Part shown: positions 21,015-31,560 of the stretch, piece after piece
How the letters are laid out: each line of letters starts with the position of its first letter
How positions within the stretch are numbered: the first letter of the stretch is position 1
NCBI GenBank assembly: GCA_028571685.1
Contig: CM053154.1
Span: 13,672,001-13,736,000 of the forward strand
DNA length: 64,000 bases
Direction of reading: 5' to 3'
From: Heterohyrax brucei
Lineage: Eukaryota > Chordata > Mammalia > Hyracoidea > Procaviidae
Notes under the pieces: model-generated
Database searches by the model: none
What the model was told of the DNA's origin: nothing
The model's input: the letters and a program-made list of their open reading frames with translations, nothing else
Position numbers and translations under genes: made by a program

Positions 21015-21105
21015 CTCTTTAGTTTCTGAAGACAAATGGACACAATTCTGCCTCCCAAATATATCTAGAATCCATCCATCTTTTTCCTTTCTCTAGGGCT
21101 ACCAC

Positions 21106-21262
21106 AAAAACCTGGTGGCCTAGTGGTTCAGTGTTACGGCTGCTTGTCAAAAGACTGGCCTTTCAAAGCCACCAGACATTCCTTGGAAACTCTATGGGGG
21201 CAGTTCTACTGTGTCCTTTGGGGTCATTATGGATCAGAATTGACTCGATGGCAGTGAGTGGA
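21106..21262 (+). mobile_element. AfroSINE type A
   Basis: 'aaacctggtggcctagtggt', 'cattccttggaaactctatg', 'gggtcattatggatcagaat' and 'tgactcgatggcagtgag'. The head is typical. The 'ctaacc' block is altered to 'cttgtc'. Confidence 0.87.
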
Positions 21263-21289
21263 GAGCTACCACTCCCATGCCGACCGCGA

Positions 21290-21695
21290 TCATCTTTCAC
21301 ACACTGTTGTTGTCAGTGGCTAACAAGTCAGCTGTGACTTACTGCAATCTGACATGCAACAGAAGGAAACCATGCTCAGTCCCGCACCGTCTTCACTGCT
21401 GTTGGTGTGCTCAAGTCGTTGAGCCACTGTGTATTTTGAGTGCCGTCCAACCCAGGGGGCTCACCTTCCAGCACTGTGATGGGCAATATTCTGCTGTGAT
21501 CAGTAGAGTTTACCTTTGGATAATTTTTAGAAGCAGATAATCAGACCTTTCTTCCCAGTTGTTTTAGTCTGGAGTCTGCTGAAATTTGTCCACCATGGTT
21601 GCTGTTGTTTGCAATAACCAGTGACATAGCTTCTAGCATTGTATCAACACACAAGTCACACCAACTGATAGGCTGGTCTTTCTGCTTCCAGTTGT
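21290..21695 (-). mobile_element. Long RTE-tailed SINE-like repeat
   Basis: 'tgttgttgtcagtggctaac' (reversed aac-type tail), 'ccactgtgtattttgagtgc', 'gtccaacccagggggctc', 'gaagcagataatcagacctt' and 'cttctagcattgtatcaaca' match, in reverse, a longer element related to the SINEs here. The extra internal segment distinguishes it from types A-C. An RTE-derived 3' end is joined to its own body. Confidence 0.65.
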
Positions 21696-21970
21696 GTCTC
21701 TTACAGTCGGCTTTCCATTCAGCAGCCAGAGGGACTCTGTGGGATGTAAATTAAACTTTTGTCTCTATGTCATATAATATAATGATTTGTTTTTGTGTTT
21801 GTCCCTTTGTAAGATTACGATCTCCTTTAGACCTGACTTTTTACTAACTCTCTAGCGCGTAAAACACTAGGCATACCGATTACAATAGGAAATTCGTATG
21901 GAGCTGAGTTTCCCAATTACGAAGAGGTGAATGTTTAGGTCATGTTAAGAAGATCCTTTCAAATCACTAT

Positions 21971-22095
21971 CGAAATATTAAGGGTCTATAGGGTGGCTTG
22001 CTGTGAGTCAGAATTGATTGGATGGCAGTGAGTTTGGTTTGGATTTTTTTATAGGGTAGCTATGAGTCACAACTGACTTGATAGCAGTGAGTTTT
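21971..22095 (+). mobile_element. Two tandem AfroSINE 3' tails
   Basis: The tail block occurs twice: 'gagtcagaattgattggatg' near 22005 and 'gagtcacaactgacttgata' near 22064, each followed by 'gcagtgagttt'. No head precedes either. This is a partial duplication or two 5'-truncated inserts. Confidence 0.75.
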
Positions 22096-22299
22096 TATTG
22101 GAGCAAATGTCCCTGTCTTGATCCATCTCTCATCTCACTGCCCTTTGCTCCTGCTCTACCATTCTTTGACCTTTAGATGACTTGCAAGAGGGTTTCAAGA
22201 GAAGTAAAGACCTCTCTGGCTACCATATTTTTTTTGTCTTTGGGAAGATTTCCTGTAGCTGTGCAGAGAACCGTAACAATAGAATGATAGTCCTGATAG

Positions 22300-22860
22300 A
22301 CTTGCAAAATTTCATGTTATTCTATTTTCAAATAATAATGATTATTATGATCTAGCCTTCTGTATAGACATTTTAAATACTGGTTAAGGAACTGAGAATT
22401 AATTTATTGGTAATGAACATTTTTCAACTTCATTAGATACTCAGAAACCTACCACATTATCATTATCTGGATGCTAAAATTTAATTGCATGCAGCCTGGT
22501 CCCTCAATAATTAACACATTGTATATCCCACCTAATTCACAAACTAATTGTCATTTCTTAGATCTTAATATTACTTGCTAATTTTGCCAAGGATAAAAAA
22601 AATCTGACTGTCAAAACTCCAGAGTAAATGACATTATACAGGCACAATAGTGACAAAACAAGTTAATTTATTGCAAAGTCACTGAGAGAAGGAGTTTTTA
22701 ATTGCTTATTTGTTACCTTCATAAAAGACATAAATGACTTTTTAGTTACATATTTGCTTATTTCTTACATATTAAAAAAGTGTTAACAAGCCCGATTAAA
22801 ATTAATTGCAAAGGTCCAAGATCTGAGGGGAGATCCTAGCATTAGCAAGCTTCTAATTTG
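22300..22860. other. AT-rich, repeat-poor block (candidate conserved non-coding element)
   Basis: No repeat is recognised. Homeodomain-type ATTA/TAAT cores recur: 'gaattaattt' near 22396, 'ttaattgcat' 22481-22490, 'aataattaac' 22506-22515, 'attaaaattaattgca' near 22795-22810. This composition is typical of developmental enhancers, but it is also common in plain AT-rich DNA. Conservation cannot be judged from one sequence. Confidence 0.35.
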
Positions 22861-23287
22861 AGCTGAAAGAGAAAGGAGCCAAGAAGATACTGGGTGGAAT
22901 GAGAATTGGAACAGATGTTTGACCATGGACATGGGAAATAATTAGAAGGCCCACCAAGAGAAAAAGAAAATCAAACATGATGATAAATAGGAAAACTTTT
23001 GTTCTAAGAACATGAACAAATTAGTCCTAGTGATTTATTTCTTAAGGCTCAACATGGAAGAATAGCCAGCTCTTAAACAACACTGAGGAAGCACACTTTA
23101 TTGTTACTGTATAAAAAATGTAATAATGAAAATGTCTCTCATATGATGACAGAATCGCTTGGTAAACGAAATCAGCAGTGGTTCCATCTGTATGTGGTGG
23201 TTTCATATGGGCTTCTATTGGCAAAAGCTGGGACCTTTAACCTTTAATGAGCTGGGGCTGCCATATCATGTAGAGGGATGCTAGATG
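22861..23287. other. No recognised feature
   Basis: About 430 bp of unassigned sequence between the AT-rich block and the next SINE. Confidence 0.4.
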
Positions 23288-23497
23288 GAAGGATCTCTGT
23301 TGGCACAGTGACAAGGCACTTGGCTGCTAAGTGAGAGGTCGGTAGCTTCAAATCACCAGCTGCCCTGCAGGCGAAAGATGTGGCAGTCTCCTTTTGTAAA
23401 GATTTATACCTTGGAAAGCCTGTGGGGCAATTCTACTCTATCCTGTGGGGTCTCTAGAAGTCGAAATTAACTCAGTGACAATGGGTTTGGTTTTGGG
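23288..23497 (+). mobile_element. AfroSINE type B
   Basis: 'ctctgttggcacagtgacaa', 'gctgctaagtgagaggtcgg', 'gcgaaagatgtggcagtctc', 'ataccttggaaagcctgtgg', 'gtcgaaattaactcagtgac' and 'aatgggtttggtttt'. A further short tail-like piece ('ggactggacagcaacaggtt') follows at about 23526-23547. Confidence 0.88.
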
Positions 23498-23560
23498 GTT
23501 CATAGATAGGAAGTGTTTTCAAAATGGACTGGACAGCAACAGGTTAGGTTTTTTGTTGTT

Positions 23561-24135
23561 TTCTTGATTGGCTGATGCTAGCAGCAGAGAGAGGACTTGA
23601 ATCCCTCTCTGTGGTACCGCTTACATGTCCATGGCTTTTAGTCCAGCTGCCTTTTAGGCAAGGGGAAGATATCTTTGAATGCTAACACATCAGGCAGATC
23701 TCCAAAAATGAGAAATAGCTTTCTAACTACAGATAATGAAACATGCTTTCCTTGATAGGCCTTCCTCAAGAATGGGATTTCAGAAAAAGAGGAAAATGAC
23801 CATTGACACCACAGACAGAAGGTGAAGTAGAAAATTCCCATGTATTCTGTGAACCACTTAAGGACCATTCACATTCAGTTCCACGAACCACCGAAGGATG
23901 ATTCACAGTCAGTTTGTTTTCACGTTGCATTTGAGCCAACATAGCTTTTCACTGTGTCAACCTCAAGTTAAAGATAACATCCATCCTGTATAAATTTTTT
24001 TTGGTCCAAGGTTATTCATTGCACTTAAGAACAGTTATCAGTCAGTTAGTTGAAAAAGTTGGTTAAACTAGGGAGTTATAAAAGACGACATAAGATTTCT
24101 TTAACCAGAACACATTATTATTACCTATAAAATAG
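23561..24135. other. No recognised feature
   Basis: The sequence includes a near-repeat 'ggaccattcacattcagttc' / 'ggatgattcacagtcagttt' (23862-23920), suggesting a small local duplication of about 40 bp. Otherwise unassigned. Confidence 0.4.
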
Positions 24136-24292
24136 ACCAAGCCCATTGCCATTAAGTCAATTCTAATTCATAGTGACCCTATAAGCCAGGGTGGAACTGC
24201 CTCATGGGGTTTCCAAGGAGTGACTGGTGGATTCAAACTGCTAACCTTTGGGTTAGCAGCCAAGTTCTTACCCACTGTGCCACCAGGGCTCA
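24136..24292 (-). mobile_element. AfroSINE type A
   Basis: 'ccaagcccattgccattaag', 'attcatagtgaccctataag', 'tttccaaggagtgactggtg', 'ctaacctttgggttagcagc' and 'ccactgtgccaccagggctc', a complete reversed type A. Confidence 0.92.
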
Positions 24293-24754
24293 CCAGTATT
24301 TTCATGAAGCCAAATTTCCTTTCTGTGAGTGTGGACTTGTTGGTTAGATTCTACATTGTCTTTCTTGCATATACCATTGATCATTTCCAGAGTTCATTGT
24401 TAATTTCCTTAAACTAAAGCAAGAAATTAAAAATATTTTTGAAGTAATTTGAGTACAGAAACAGTCTAGATTGAACTTTGTGCCAACTTTTCAAGTTTCT
24501 TCTCCCACAACTAACTGAACTTGTTTTTAGATGCTCCACTCCCATCCAGTCTATTTAAAACATACTAGGATAAGCTCACGAGCCCTCTTGCACGCCAGGA
24601 TGTTTGCTCTATGTTTCATAGATGGATAAGAGAGCTTCTACTTAACAGATTCATTTGGAAATGACTTTAATGTTGGAGGCTGATTTGAAAAAAGCCACAT
24701 CTGTGTGATTGAATCCTCTAAGGCCATCAAAGACTTTTTTTGTGAAACAGTCAT
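24293..24754. other. No recognised feature
   Basis: About 460 bp between a SINE and an L1M fragment with nothing identifiable. Confidence 0.4.
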
Positions 24755-25200
24755 TGACCTGGAGAACAGTTCATGACATATTAAGAGAAATGTGTTGTTG
24801 TTAGGTGCCATCTAGTCGATTCCAACTCTTAGAGACCCTATATTGCAGAGGAGCAGTGCTCCATAAGGTTTCTAGGCTGTAATCTTCATGGGAAAAGATA
24901 GCCAGGTCTTTTTTCTGTAGAGCTGGGTGAGTTTGAACTTCCAACCTCTTGGTTAGCAGTTGAGTGCTTAGCTGTTATACCACCACAGGCTATAAAACAG
25001 CAAGCATAATATTATCCCATGTTTACAAAATAAAAAATTCGACGTTCATAGAAAATGGGATATAGAAACCCAGAGCACTGATGTATTAACAGAGATTATC
25101 TCTGAATGGTGGAGTAAAGGCAATTTTTACCTTTTTATGCTTTTCTGTATTTTCAAAAGTTCCTCCAGTGAGTAAACATTACTTCCATAATGTCATAAAA
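24755..25200 (+). mobile_element. L1M 3'-UTR interrupted by a SINE
   Basis: The left part has 'cagttcatgacatattaag'. The right part (24991-25200) has 'taatattatcccatgtttac', 'acagagattatctctgaatg', 'tttttatgcttttctgtatt' and 'ttcaaaagttcctccagtg'. These are old L1 3' phrases in order, on both sides of the minus-strand SINE at 24793-24990. Confidence 0.65.
24793..24990 (-). mobile_element. AfroSINE type B inserted in L1M
   Basis: 'ttgttgttaggtgccatcta', 'gtcgattccaactcttagag', 'aggtttctaggctgtaatct', 'gccaggtcttttttctgtag' and 'aacctcttggttagcagttg'. The 'ttgttgttaggtgcc' end is the reversed (aac)n RTE-type tail, which gives this copy an especially clear RTE-derived 3' end. Confidence 0.9.
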
Positions 25201-25584
25201 GAGTACCTTTCAGTTCTGAGCTAAAAAAAATAGATCACAGTCATTCATAGTGACTGTCCCAAGAACATTGCATCCAAGCACTTCACTAGTCTGTTGTGTA
25301 TTGCACAAGTGACAGTATGAGTTGGTGACAGACCTGTAAAGAGAAGTGAGGCCTGTTAGTGAACAGGTTGAACCTTTGGAAATTGAATTCCTAGAGGGTT
25401 TCTGTAAGCCTCATTAATAAGTTCTCTGTTGGTACCAAAAACCAGATGACTAGGTTGATGGATTTGTAAGAACTCTTGTTTTGGAACACTTCTGGTTCTC
25501 AAAGCATTTTCAGCTCTCGAGGATCAGGTCTTGGCATTGTGGAAGTCTTTGCCTTCTGAGAAAGAAGTTTAGAATCTTCTGTGA
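25201..25584. other. No recognised feature
   Basis: About 380 bp, unassigned. Confidence 0.4.
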
Positions 25585-25965
25585 TGAATTAATTGTGTCT
25601 CCCCAAAGTTATGTTGAAGTCCTAAAGCTTACACCTGTAAACAGGATCCTGTTTATAAAGAAAAGTTTTGTTTTATTATGTTGATGAGGCTATACCAGAG
25701 TAGGATGGGTCCCCAAACTCCATTCTGAGTGATGTCTTATAAAAGAGCAGAATCAAACAGACACTCACAGAGGCAATAAGAGACCACCTGAGGAGCCATC
25801 TACCAGCAGGGCTTCTGACAAGCAGAAGACACCCTCTTCTTAAGTCAGTGCTCTCCTTGGGCTTCTAGCTTCTGAAACTTTGACATGAGAAATTCTGTTC
25901 TTTAAAAGCACTCCTTTATGAGATTCTTGTTGTATGTAGCTATAACCCGATAACTAAGACACCTT
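25585..25965 (+). mobile_element. MLT1-like (MaLR) solo LTR
   Basis: 'attaattgtgtctccccaaa', 'gttatgttgaagtcctaaag', 'aggctataccagagtaggat', 'gggtccccaaactccattc', 'cacagaggcaataagagacc' and terminal 'ataacccgataactaagaca'. The order matches MaLR-type LTRs. No internal region is seen. Confidence 0.72.
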
Positions 25966-26232
25966 GCCACTTCATACAGGGTCCTAAAGAGAGAAATCAG
26001 TTCTGTAGAATTAACTATGCTGGCATCTCTGTAACATCCAAATTCTGGAATAAAAAATTTGCAGAACTACTGGTTATTTGGAAATCTCCACTTTGGTTTG
26101 CAAATTTGAGACCTACTCTGCAAACAATTGGTCTCCAAATGTGTCTCTCCAGCATCAGAAAGAATGCTGTGGCGAGCAGATTCCCATACACAGCTGGGGA
26201 GAGGACACTTTGGTGATGGGCACCAAAGCTTT

Positions 26233-27040
26233 AAAAATTTCAGTTGTTTTGACTCAGTAATTCAACTCCTGCAAAACACTTCTTAGGAAAATAGCCAGGA
26301 AGGTGCACAAAATGTTAAGGGCAAGAATATGTGCCGTAGTGAAATATTCATGAGTGGAAAGTATATACAAGAGGAAAATGGAAGACTAAGTGCCCCACTA
26401 CAGAGGATTTAGCCAAAGACACAAGTACATCCACAAGTGAACAAAATTAGCCGGTTAAAATTCACACCTCTAAGGCGTGTTTAATTACACAGGCAAAACT
26501 CAACTTATGGTCAAACCCACTGCCACTGAATCGATTCTGACTCACAGCAACTCTATGGGGCAGAGCAGAACTACCCCGTAGAGATTCAAGGGGCGCTTGG
26601 TGGGTTTGAACTGTCCACCTTTTGGCTAGCAGCTGTGGCACTTAACCACTATGTCATTAGGGTTTCTCAGCTTAAAATAGATTATACAACACATGGTGAT
26701 CTTGATTTGGTAGAAAAGGAAAGATACGTAAGTATATACATAAATTTTGAAAGTATACCCCAGTGTTAATCGTCTAGCTTTTGATGGGTGAGATTATGAG
26801 TCATTTCTGAATCAAGTCAATGTTTTAAAATAATACTCTAACATAACAAAAGGTATTTACAAAAAATTAGGACACTGTCCTGTGCCGTCTGCCACACTGC
26901 CAGTTACCCTCTTCCGAGGAAACCAGGGACAGTTTCTTGTGTTTCTTTCCAGAGAATTCCATACATGTTAAGGTAGATTTTTATTTTCTTCATCCTACTC
27001 TTCTATATTTTCCAAATGAAAAAATAAAGCAGGTATTTCA
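26233..27040 (+). mobile_element. L1M 3' end interrupted by a SINE
   Basis: 'tgactcagtaattcaactcc', 'cttaggaaaatagccaggaa' and 'ggtgcacaaaatgttaagg', then after the SINE 'ggtgagattatgagtcattt' and 'tctatattttccaaatgaa' are ordered phrases of an old L1 3' region. The stretch 26880-26965 does not fit and may be another small insertion. Confidence 0.6.
26511..26667 (-). mobile_element. AfroSINE type A inserted in L1M
   Basis: 'tcaaacccactgccactgaa', 'tcgattctgactcacagcaa', 'gggcgcttggtgggtttgaa', 'ccttttggctagcagctgtg' and 'cttaaccactatgtcattag', complete and reversed. Confidence 0.92.
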
Positions 27041-28860
27041 AAAGTCTGCTTCACTTTCCTTATTCTAAATCTCCATAAATAATTCTCACTAGATTTTGAA
27101 TTACCATTACATCACAGAAATGAAAAGACAGAAGTCATTCCACATTCACTTAGTTTCCATTTATATTGTAGAATGAAAAATAGCTTCTTGCAATTTTACT
27201 TAAACAACCAATTTTGATACTGTTTTATTAGTCTTCTAATGGCATGAAGGCCCAGAAATTAAATTGTTCCACTTCCTTATCCATAATTACGTGCAATTAA
27301 AATGGTTGTAGACCTAAAGTTTTCTTCCAGGCTCCCAGACCCTCCAACTGTCATTCTTTATTATCTTGAAGCCTAACACTTTTCGTGACACGTTTTATAC
27401 TGCAGGTAAAACGGAAGAGGAAGTATTATATTTAACTGATGTGGGTGTTCTTTAATTAATTCGAATTAGCTTTTTTGATATGGGGACTAATTGTTTTCTT
27501 TGAAAAAAAAATCATCATAGATGTGTGATTCTTCCATGCCTGTTGCTCTTCAAGAAAATAGTTAATTGCAGAAAACAAGGATGTCACCTTTATAAAATAA
27601 ATAATCAGCATTGGATCAGAAGAGCTTCTCTTAATCTAACTTTCTGACTTGCATTCACAGGAAACCTGCAGTGTGTATGTGATCAGCTGACGTTCGTTTG
27701 ACTTTTGATGTTCTCTTTGCATTTATTCATAAGGTAGGAGGAATAATTACAACACAGAGTTGGAATAGCAAAGCTTCCTTTTATTTATTTTCTAACAACT
27801 TCTAACCACTATGCATCAAGATCACTAAGATCCTGCAGAAGAGAGCAAGATAAGAAACAAAAGCCCCAATCCTGGAAGAGAAAGACAGCAGAAATAACAC
27901 AATATTTATCATTCTTTCAAGATGACTTAATTCAGTTTATTACCAAAATGTAAATCATGTACCCTAAATAGATGGATTTAACTACAAATTACCACACTCC
28001 ACCCTCATGAAGACACCCTTTTCAAGATCTAAGTGCTTTGAGCTTTTATTAAGAAGTGTTATCCTAACAAGACTGATAATGAGTTAAGCGTACTTCCCTG
28101 CTCCCCAAATAAGAACCTCGGCAAAACGTCAACTTCCACTTTCTCCCCAGTTGAGGGATTTTTGGAAGCAAAGCTCACTGTTACAATGGAGTCGTCAGCT
28201 TTCATACACTCTCCTGATTTGAAAGATACCGCTGATGCAATAAATTTTAGAGATCGTTAAACGTGTATTTTCCTTTTCTAAGTTTGTTTTCAGTATTTTC
28301 AGTTGACTTTTAAATGAACTTAGAAACGTATACAGAATCATACAAGATCAAGAATCTTTAAGACACGGTGATTAAAACTTGGTTATCTATTACACTCCCT
28401 ACTTACTTGGTATTTTTTCCATTAGGAAATAGGATAAACATCTTTGAATCTAGTGAAATGTGTTATCTGTATTTTTTATCCAAGCAAGAAGGGCTCCTCA
28501 GAGAAAAAAAAGCCATGGGAGACAATGGTGAATTATGCATGCTCTTTCTCTCAAACAATTTGTGTGTTTGACTCATTAGAGCTCAAAATATCTTCTTGTG
28601 CTTGACTTCATCATTTTGGACTTTGACTTACAACCCTCCCACAGACCACAGAGTTATTTATTCACACATGGTGAGCAGAGGTGAAGCACTCTGGGAAAAC
28701 TGAACAAAACAACACAGACTCTAAGTGATAAAAGGATGCCATCAGCCATTTCCACTAGAAACAAAAAAAAACATTTTCCCAACACTCAGCATCACATGAA
28801 CTTTATTTTAGCTCTAAATCTTTTTCGAGCATCGCTGGGTTGTTTCATCACCCACTGAAT
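27041..28860. other. 1.8 kb repeat-poor AT-rich block (candidate conserved non-coding sequence)
   Basis: No SINE, LINE or LTR signature is seen in 1.8 kb, unusual for this window. Core motifs include 'ccataattacgtgcaattaa' near 27281-27300 and 'tttaattaattcgaattagc' at 27451-27470. Long repeat exclusion with homeodomain-type cores is a hallmark of regulatory deserts near developmental genes. This is inference from composition only. Confidence 0.38.
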
Positions 28861-29396
28861 CTACTCTTTTAGTCTGCACTTATTTCATAAGGGCTTGTGA
28901 TATTCCTGTTAGTGTTGGTCCTATGGGAGACCAAAGAATAACAGACAGGAGGAGTCCTGGGGGAGCTCATGATCTGTTTGGGATGCAGGTCGTGGAAGTG
29001 CAAAGTTACACACCTGCACTGGCTAGATGGGAGAGGTGCTGTGGAAGGCACTCACTGTCGGTGATCCCATACCAGCCAGAGACGGGGTGAAACACCTGTG
29101 AAAACTGAAGCGTGACTTGAACAGAGTCTTGGAGAACGGAAAAACTTTATGAAGGTGGAAAGAAGAGAGGAGGGCCTCTGAGGTGGGGTATAGGTGTGAA
29201 AAATACTTAGAGAAGGTGTCTCCAGGGAATGCCTGGGAATAGGACACCAGTGTGACCTGTAGAGAAGGGGTCACTCTTTCTTGGAGATAAAAGTCTTAGA
29301 CTTGAAGACTGTTGGATGCCATCACTTTGACATCGGTTTCCCAGCTGCAGTAGTAACTATTGCTTGTCTGCTATGACTCATGGCATTCTCAAAGGG
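28861..29396. other. Possible very old repeat, unassigned
   Basis: 'ggagctcatgatctgtttg' and the 'aactttatgaaggtggaaag...agggaatgcctgggaa' text recall an old repeat found across mammals. It is too diverged to name. The minus-strand 83-codon frame is not supported as coding. Confidence 0.3.
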
Positions 29397-29957
29397 TGGC
29401 TGTCTTTGTCATTGAGTGTTGCTGTAACAGAAATACCACAAGTGGATGGCTTTAGCAAAGAGAAATTTATTTTCTCATTGTCTGATAGGCTACAAGTCCA
29501 GCTTCAGTGTGTCACCCCCGGGGAAGGCTTTCTTTCTGCCAGCCCTGAAGGAAGGTCCTTCTCCTCAACCTTCCCTGGGTCTGGGAGCATCTTAATGCAA
29601 GAACCCCCAAGCCAAAGATGCACTCTGCACCTGGCATGGCTTTCTTGGTGTTTTGAGGTTCCCTTACTCTCAGTTCTTTCCTTTTATTTCTTACAAGATA
29701 AAAGGTGGTGCAGGCCAAATTACAGGGAAACTCCCCTTATACCGGATCAGGGATGTGACCTGGGTGCAGCTGCTACATTTTGCCCTAATCCTCTTTGACA
29801 TAACCCAATCTTGCCTCAGGCAAAAATTAGGATACATAGCACTCAGGAGATTACATGTCAGTCACAGAATGGAGGACACCCATGCAATACTGGGGATTAT
29901 GGCCTGATGAAGTTGGGGAGACATATATATTGGGGAGACACAATTCAGTCCGTGACA
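29397..29957 (+). mobile_element. ERVL-type solo LTR, near complete
   Basis: 'gttgctgtaacagaaatacc', 'aagtggatggctttagcaaa', 'tctgataggctacaagtcca', 'ggggaaggctttctttctgc', 'gcaagaacccccaagccaaa' and terminal 'gacacaattcagtccgtgac'. The 144-codon plus frame at 29364-29798 lies inside this LTR and is not a gene. Confidence 0.8.
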
Positions 29958-30254
29958 ATGGCCAACAATGGTAGAGGTCTTCCTGGAGGCCTAGCCCAGA
30001 GAGCACAGCAAACCTGGGCTCTCTCCTCGCTATCCCTTGAGTAACCTGGCCTTAGGCAAGGAGAAAGGCTCTGTGGAAGACAGGTCAGCATCAGCGAGGG
30101 CAGGTTCTACTCAGTTTTGCCCCCTTCCTCTAGCCCTGTGGCTTGTCCTTCCTTGGCCATCCTGAGGACCATGCTGAGGAGGCCAACTGAGAAGCAGTGG
30201 TTGGTTCTTCTATTTCTTTTCCTTGTGAATGCAGAATGAAAACATCCTTTCAAT

Positions 30255-30345
30255 CTTCTGAGCCTCAGCTTCTGTTTGGTAAAATGTGGGTGACCTTCTA
30301 GGGTGGCCATGAGAGTGAGATGAGGTAACGTGTATCAGTTGCCTG
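30255..30345 (+). mobile_element. MIR fragment
   Basis: 'ctgagcctcagcttctgttt', 'ggtaaaatgtgggtgacctt' and 'gagagtgagatgaggtaacg' follow the MIR 3' half. Confidence 0.6.
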
Positions 30346-30626
30346 GACCACCCTCTGACCCTGATAGCGTCTCAGGAAACGGCAGCTCTGGTCACTGGAC
30401 AAAAGATGAAGCCAACAGGTGTGAGGCCAGTCTGGCCATCCCAGCGCTTAATGCTGCGGGAAGTAGCAGACAGGTGGGGAGCACCTGTTGAGAGAGGCCA
30501 TGAGTGTGGGGATGAGCCGCACACCAGGGAGAGGTACTGTCAGCGTGGTCTGGTCTTGGAAGCACGTTGTCCACCAAAACTAGAGCAGTCTCGCAGAAGT
30601 TTCCATCCTTTTCTTCAAACAGTAGG

Positions 30627-30800
30627 CATCTAAAATGGCACAAACGGTTAAGTGCTTGATTACTAACCAAAAGGTTGACTGTTTGAACCCACCCAAAGAT
30701 GTCTAAAAGACCTTCCTGGTGATCTGCTTCTGAAAGGTCACAGCCTTGGAAACCCTGTGAGGCAACAGTTGGAATTGACTCTCCAGCAACCAACAACAAT
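30627..30800 (+). mobile_element. AfroSINE type C with internal deletion
   Basis: 'taaaatggcacaaacggtta', 'ttactaaccaaaaggttgac', 'ctggtgatctgcttctgaaa', 'acagccttggaaaccctgtg', then directly 'gttggaattgactctccagc' and 'aaccaacaacaa'. The 'gttctactctg...gctatgag' segment is missing. Confidence 0.87.
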
Positions 30801-30883
30801 GTGAGGTAAGCTCTAGCACTGCGGAGCAGTCACTTACTGACAAACTGCAGTGCCCTGGGTGAAATCTCGAGTGCTAAAATGTG

Positions 30884-31038
30884 AAGCCACTGCTGTGCAG
30901 TTGATTCCCACTCATAGTCACCCTATAGGACAGGGTAGAATTGCCCCAGAGAGTTTCCAAGAAGCACCTGGGGGACTTGAACTGCTGACCTTTTGGTTGG
31001 CAGAGGTAGCACTTAACCACTGCTAAACAAGGGTTTCT
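30884..31038 (-). mobile_element. AfroSINE type A
   Basis: 'agccactgctgtgcagttga', 'cactcatagtcaccctatag', 'agtttccaagaagcacctgg', 'tgctgaccttttggttggca' and 'cttaaccactgctaaacaag'. It lies 84 bp from a plus-strand type C, so the pair is convergent tail to tail. Confidence 0.92.
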
Positions 31039-31249
31039 GAGTCCTGAGAAGGTCTCCACAACAAGCCATTTCCTGCGTAACCACATGAACCTTTCACTGT
31101 GTTTCGGCTGTGTTGACTTTAGCTGGAGAATAATGCCTTCTCTTAATTTATTTAATTATTGGGACATCCTAATAAAATAAAAACGACCATAGTATTAGGG
31201 CTCAGGAGGATAAGGTCGGGAAAAAAATTGCCTGTGCTGGGAATTCCTG

Positions 31250-31360
31250 CCCTGACCCTTGAAGTCATGTGCTCTTTGGTGTGTCACTTGCTTCTCCATG
31301 CCTCAGTTTCCTCGTATATAAAATGAAGATAAATGGTGATGAATAAATGGTATTTTATGT
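31250..31360 (+). mobile_element. MIR fragment
   Basis: 'ggtgtgtcacttgcttctcc', 'atgcctcagtttcctcgtat' and 'ataaaatgaagataaatggt', a clear MIR 3' half. Confidence 0.7.
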
Positions 31361-31402
31361 AAGATGCATCTGAGCACTCGGAAAGTAACCACCAAATGTC
31401 AG

Positions 31403-31560
31403 TTCTCAGTGTATTTACTGAAGGCTACGCAGGGCCACCCACTGTGCTGGGGACTGGTCTTGGGCTGGCTCTTTGCAGCCTTGGGCAGTGAGGATACAGA
31501 GGCTCAGAGAGGTGAAGTAACACGGCCAAGGTCAGACTGTGAGGATGCACCCGATTGGAG
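31403..31560 (-). mobile_element. MIR-like fragment
   Basis: 'cactgtgctggggactggtc', 'aggatacagaggctcagaga' and 'ggtgaagtaacacggccaag' match the reverse complement of a MIR. Confidence 0.65.

Noticed and set aside
20406-21035. 209-codon minus-strand frame over the RTE
   Set aside because: It is the antisense shadow of the RTE reverse-transcriptase region and its 3' end.
29364-29798. 144-codon frame
   Set aside because: It lies entirely within an ERVL-type LTR and is not a gene.
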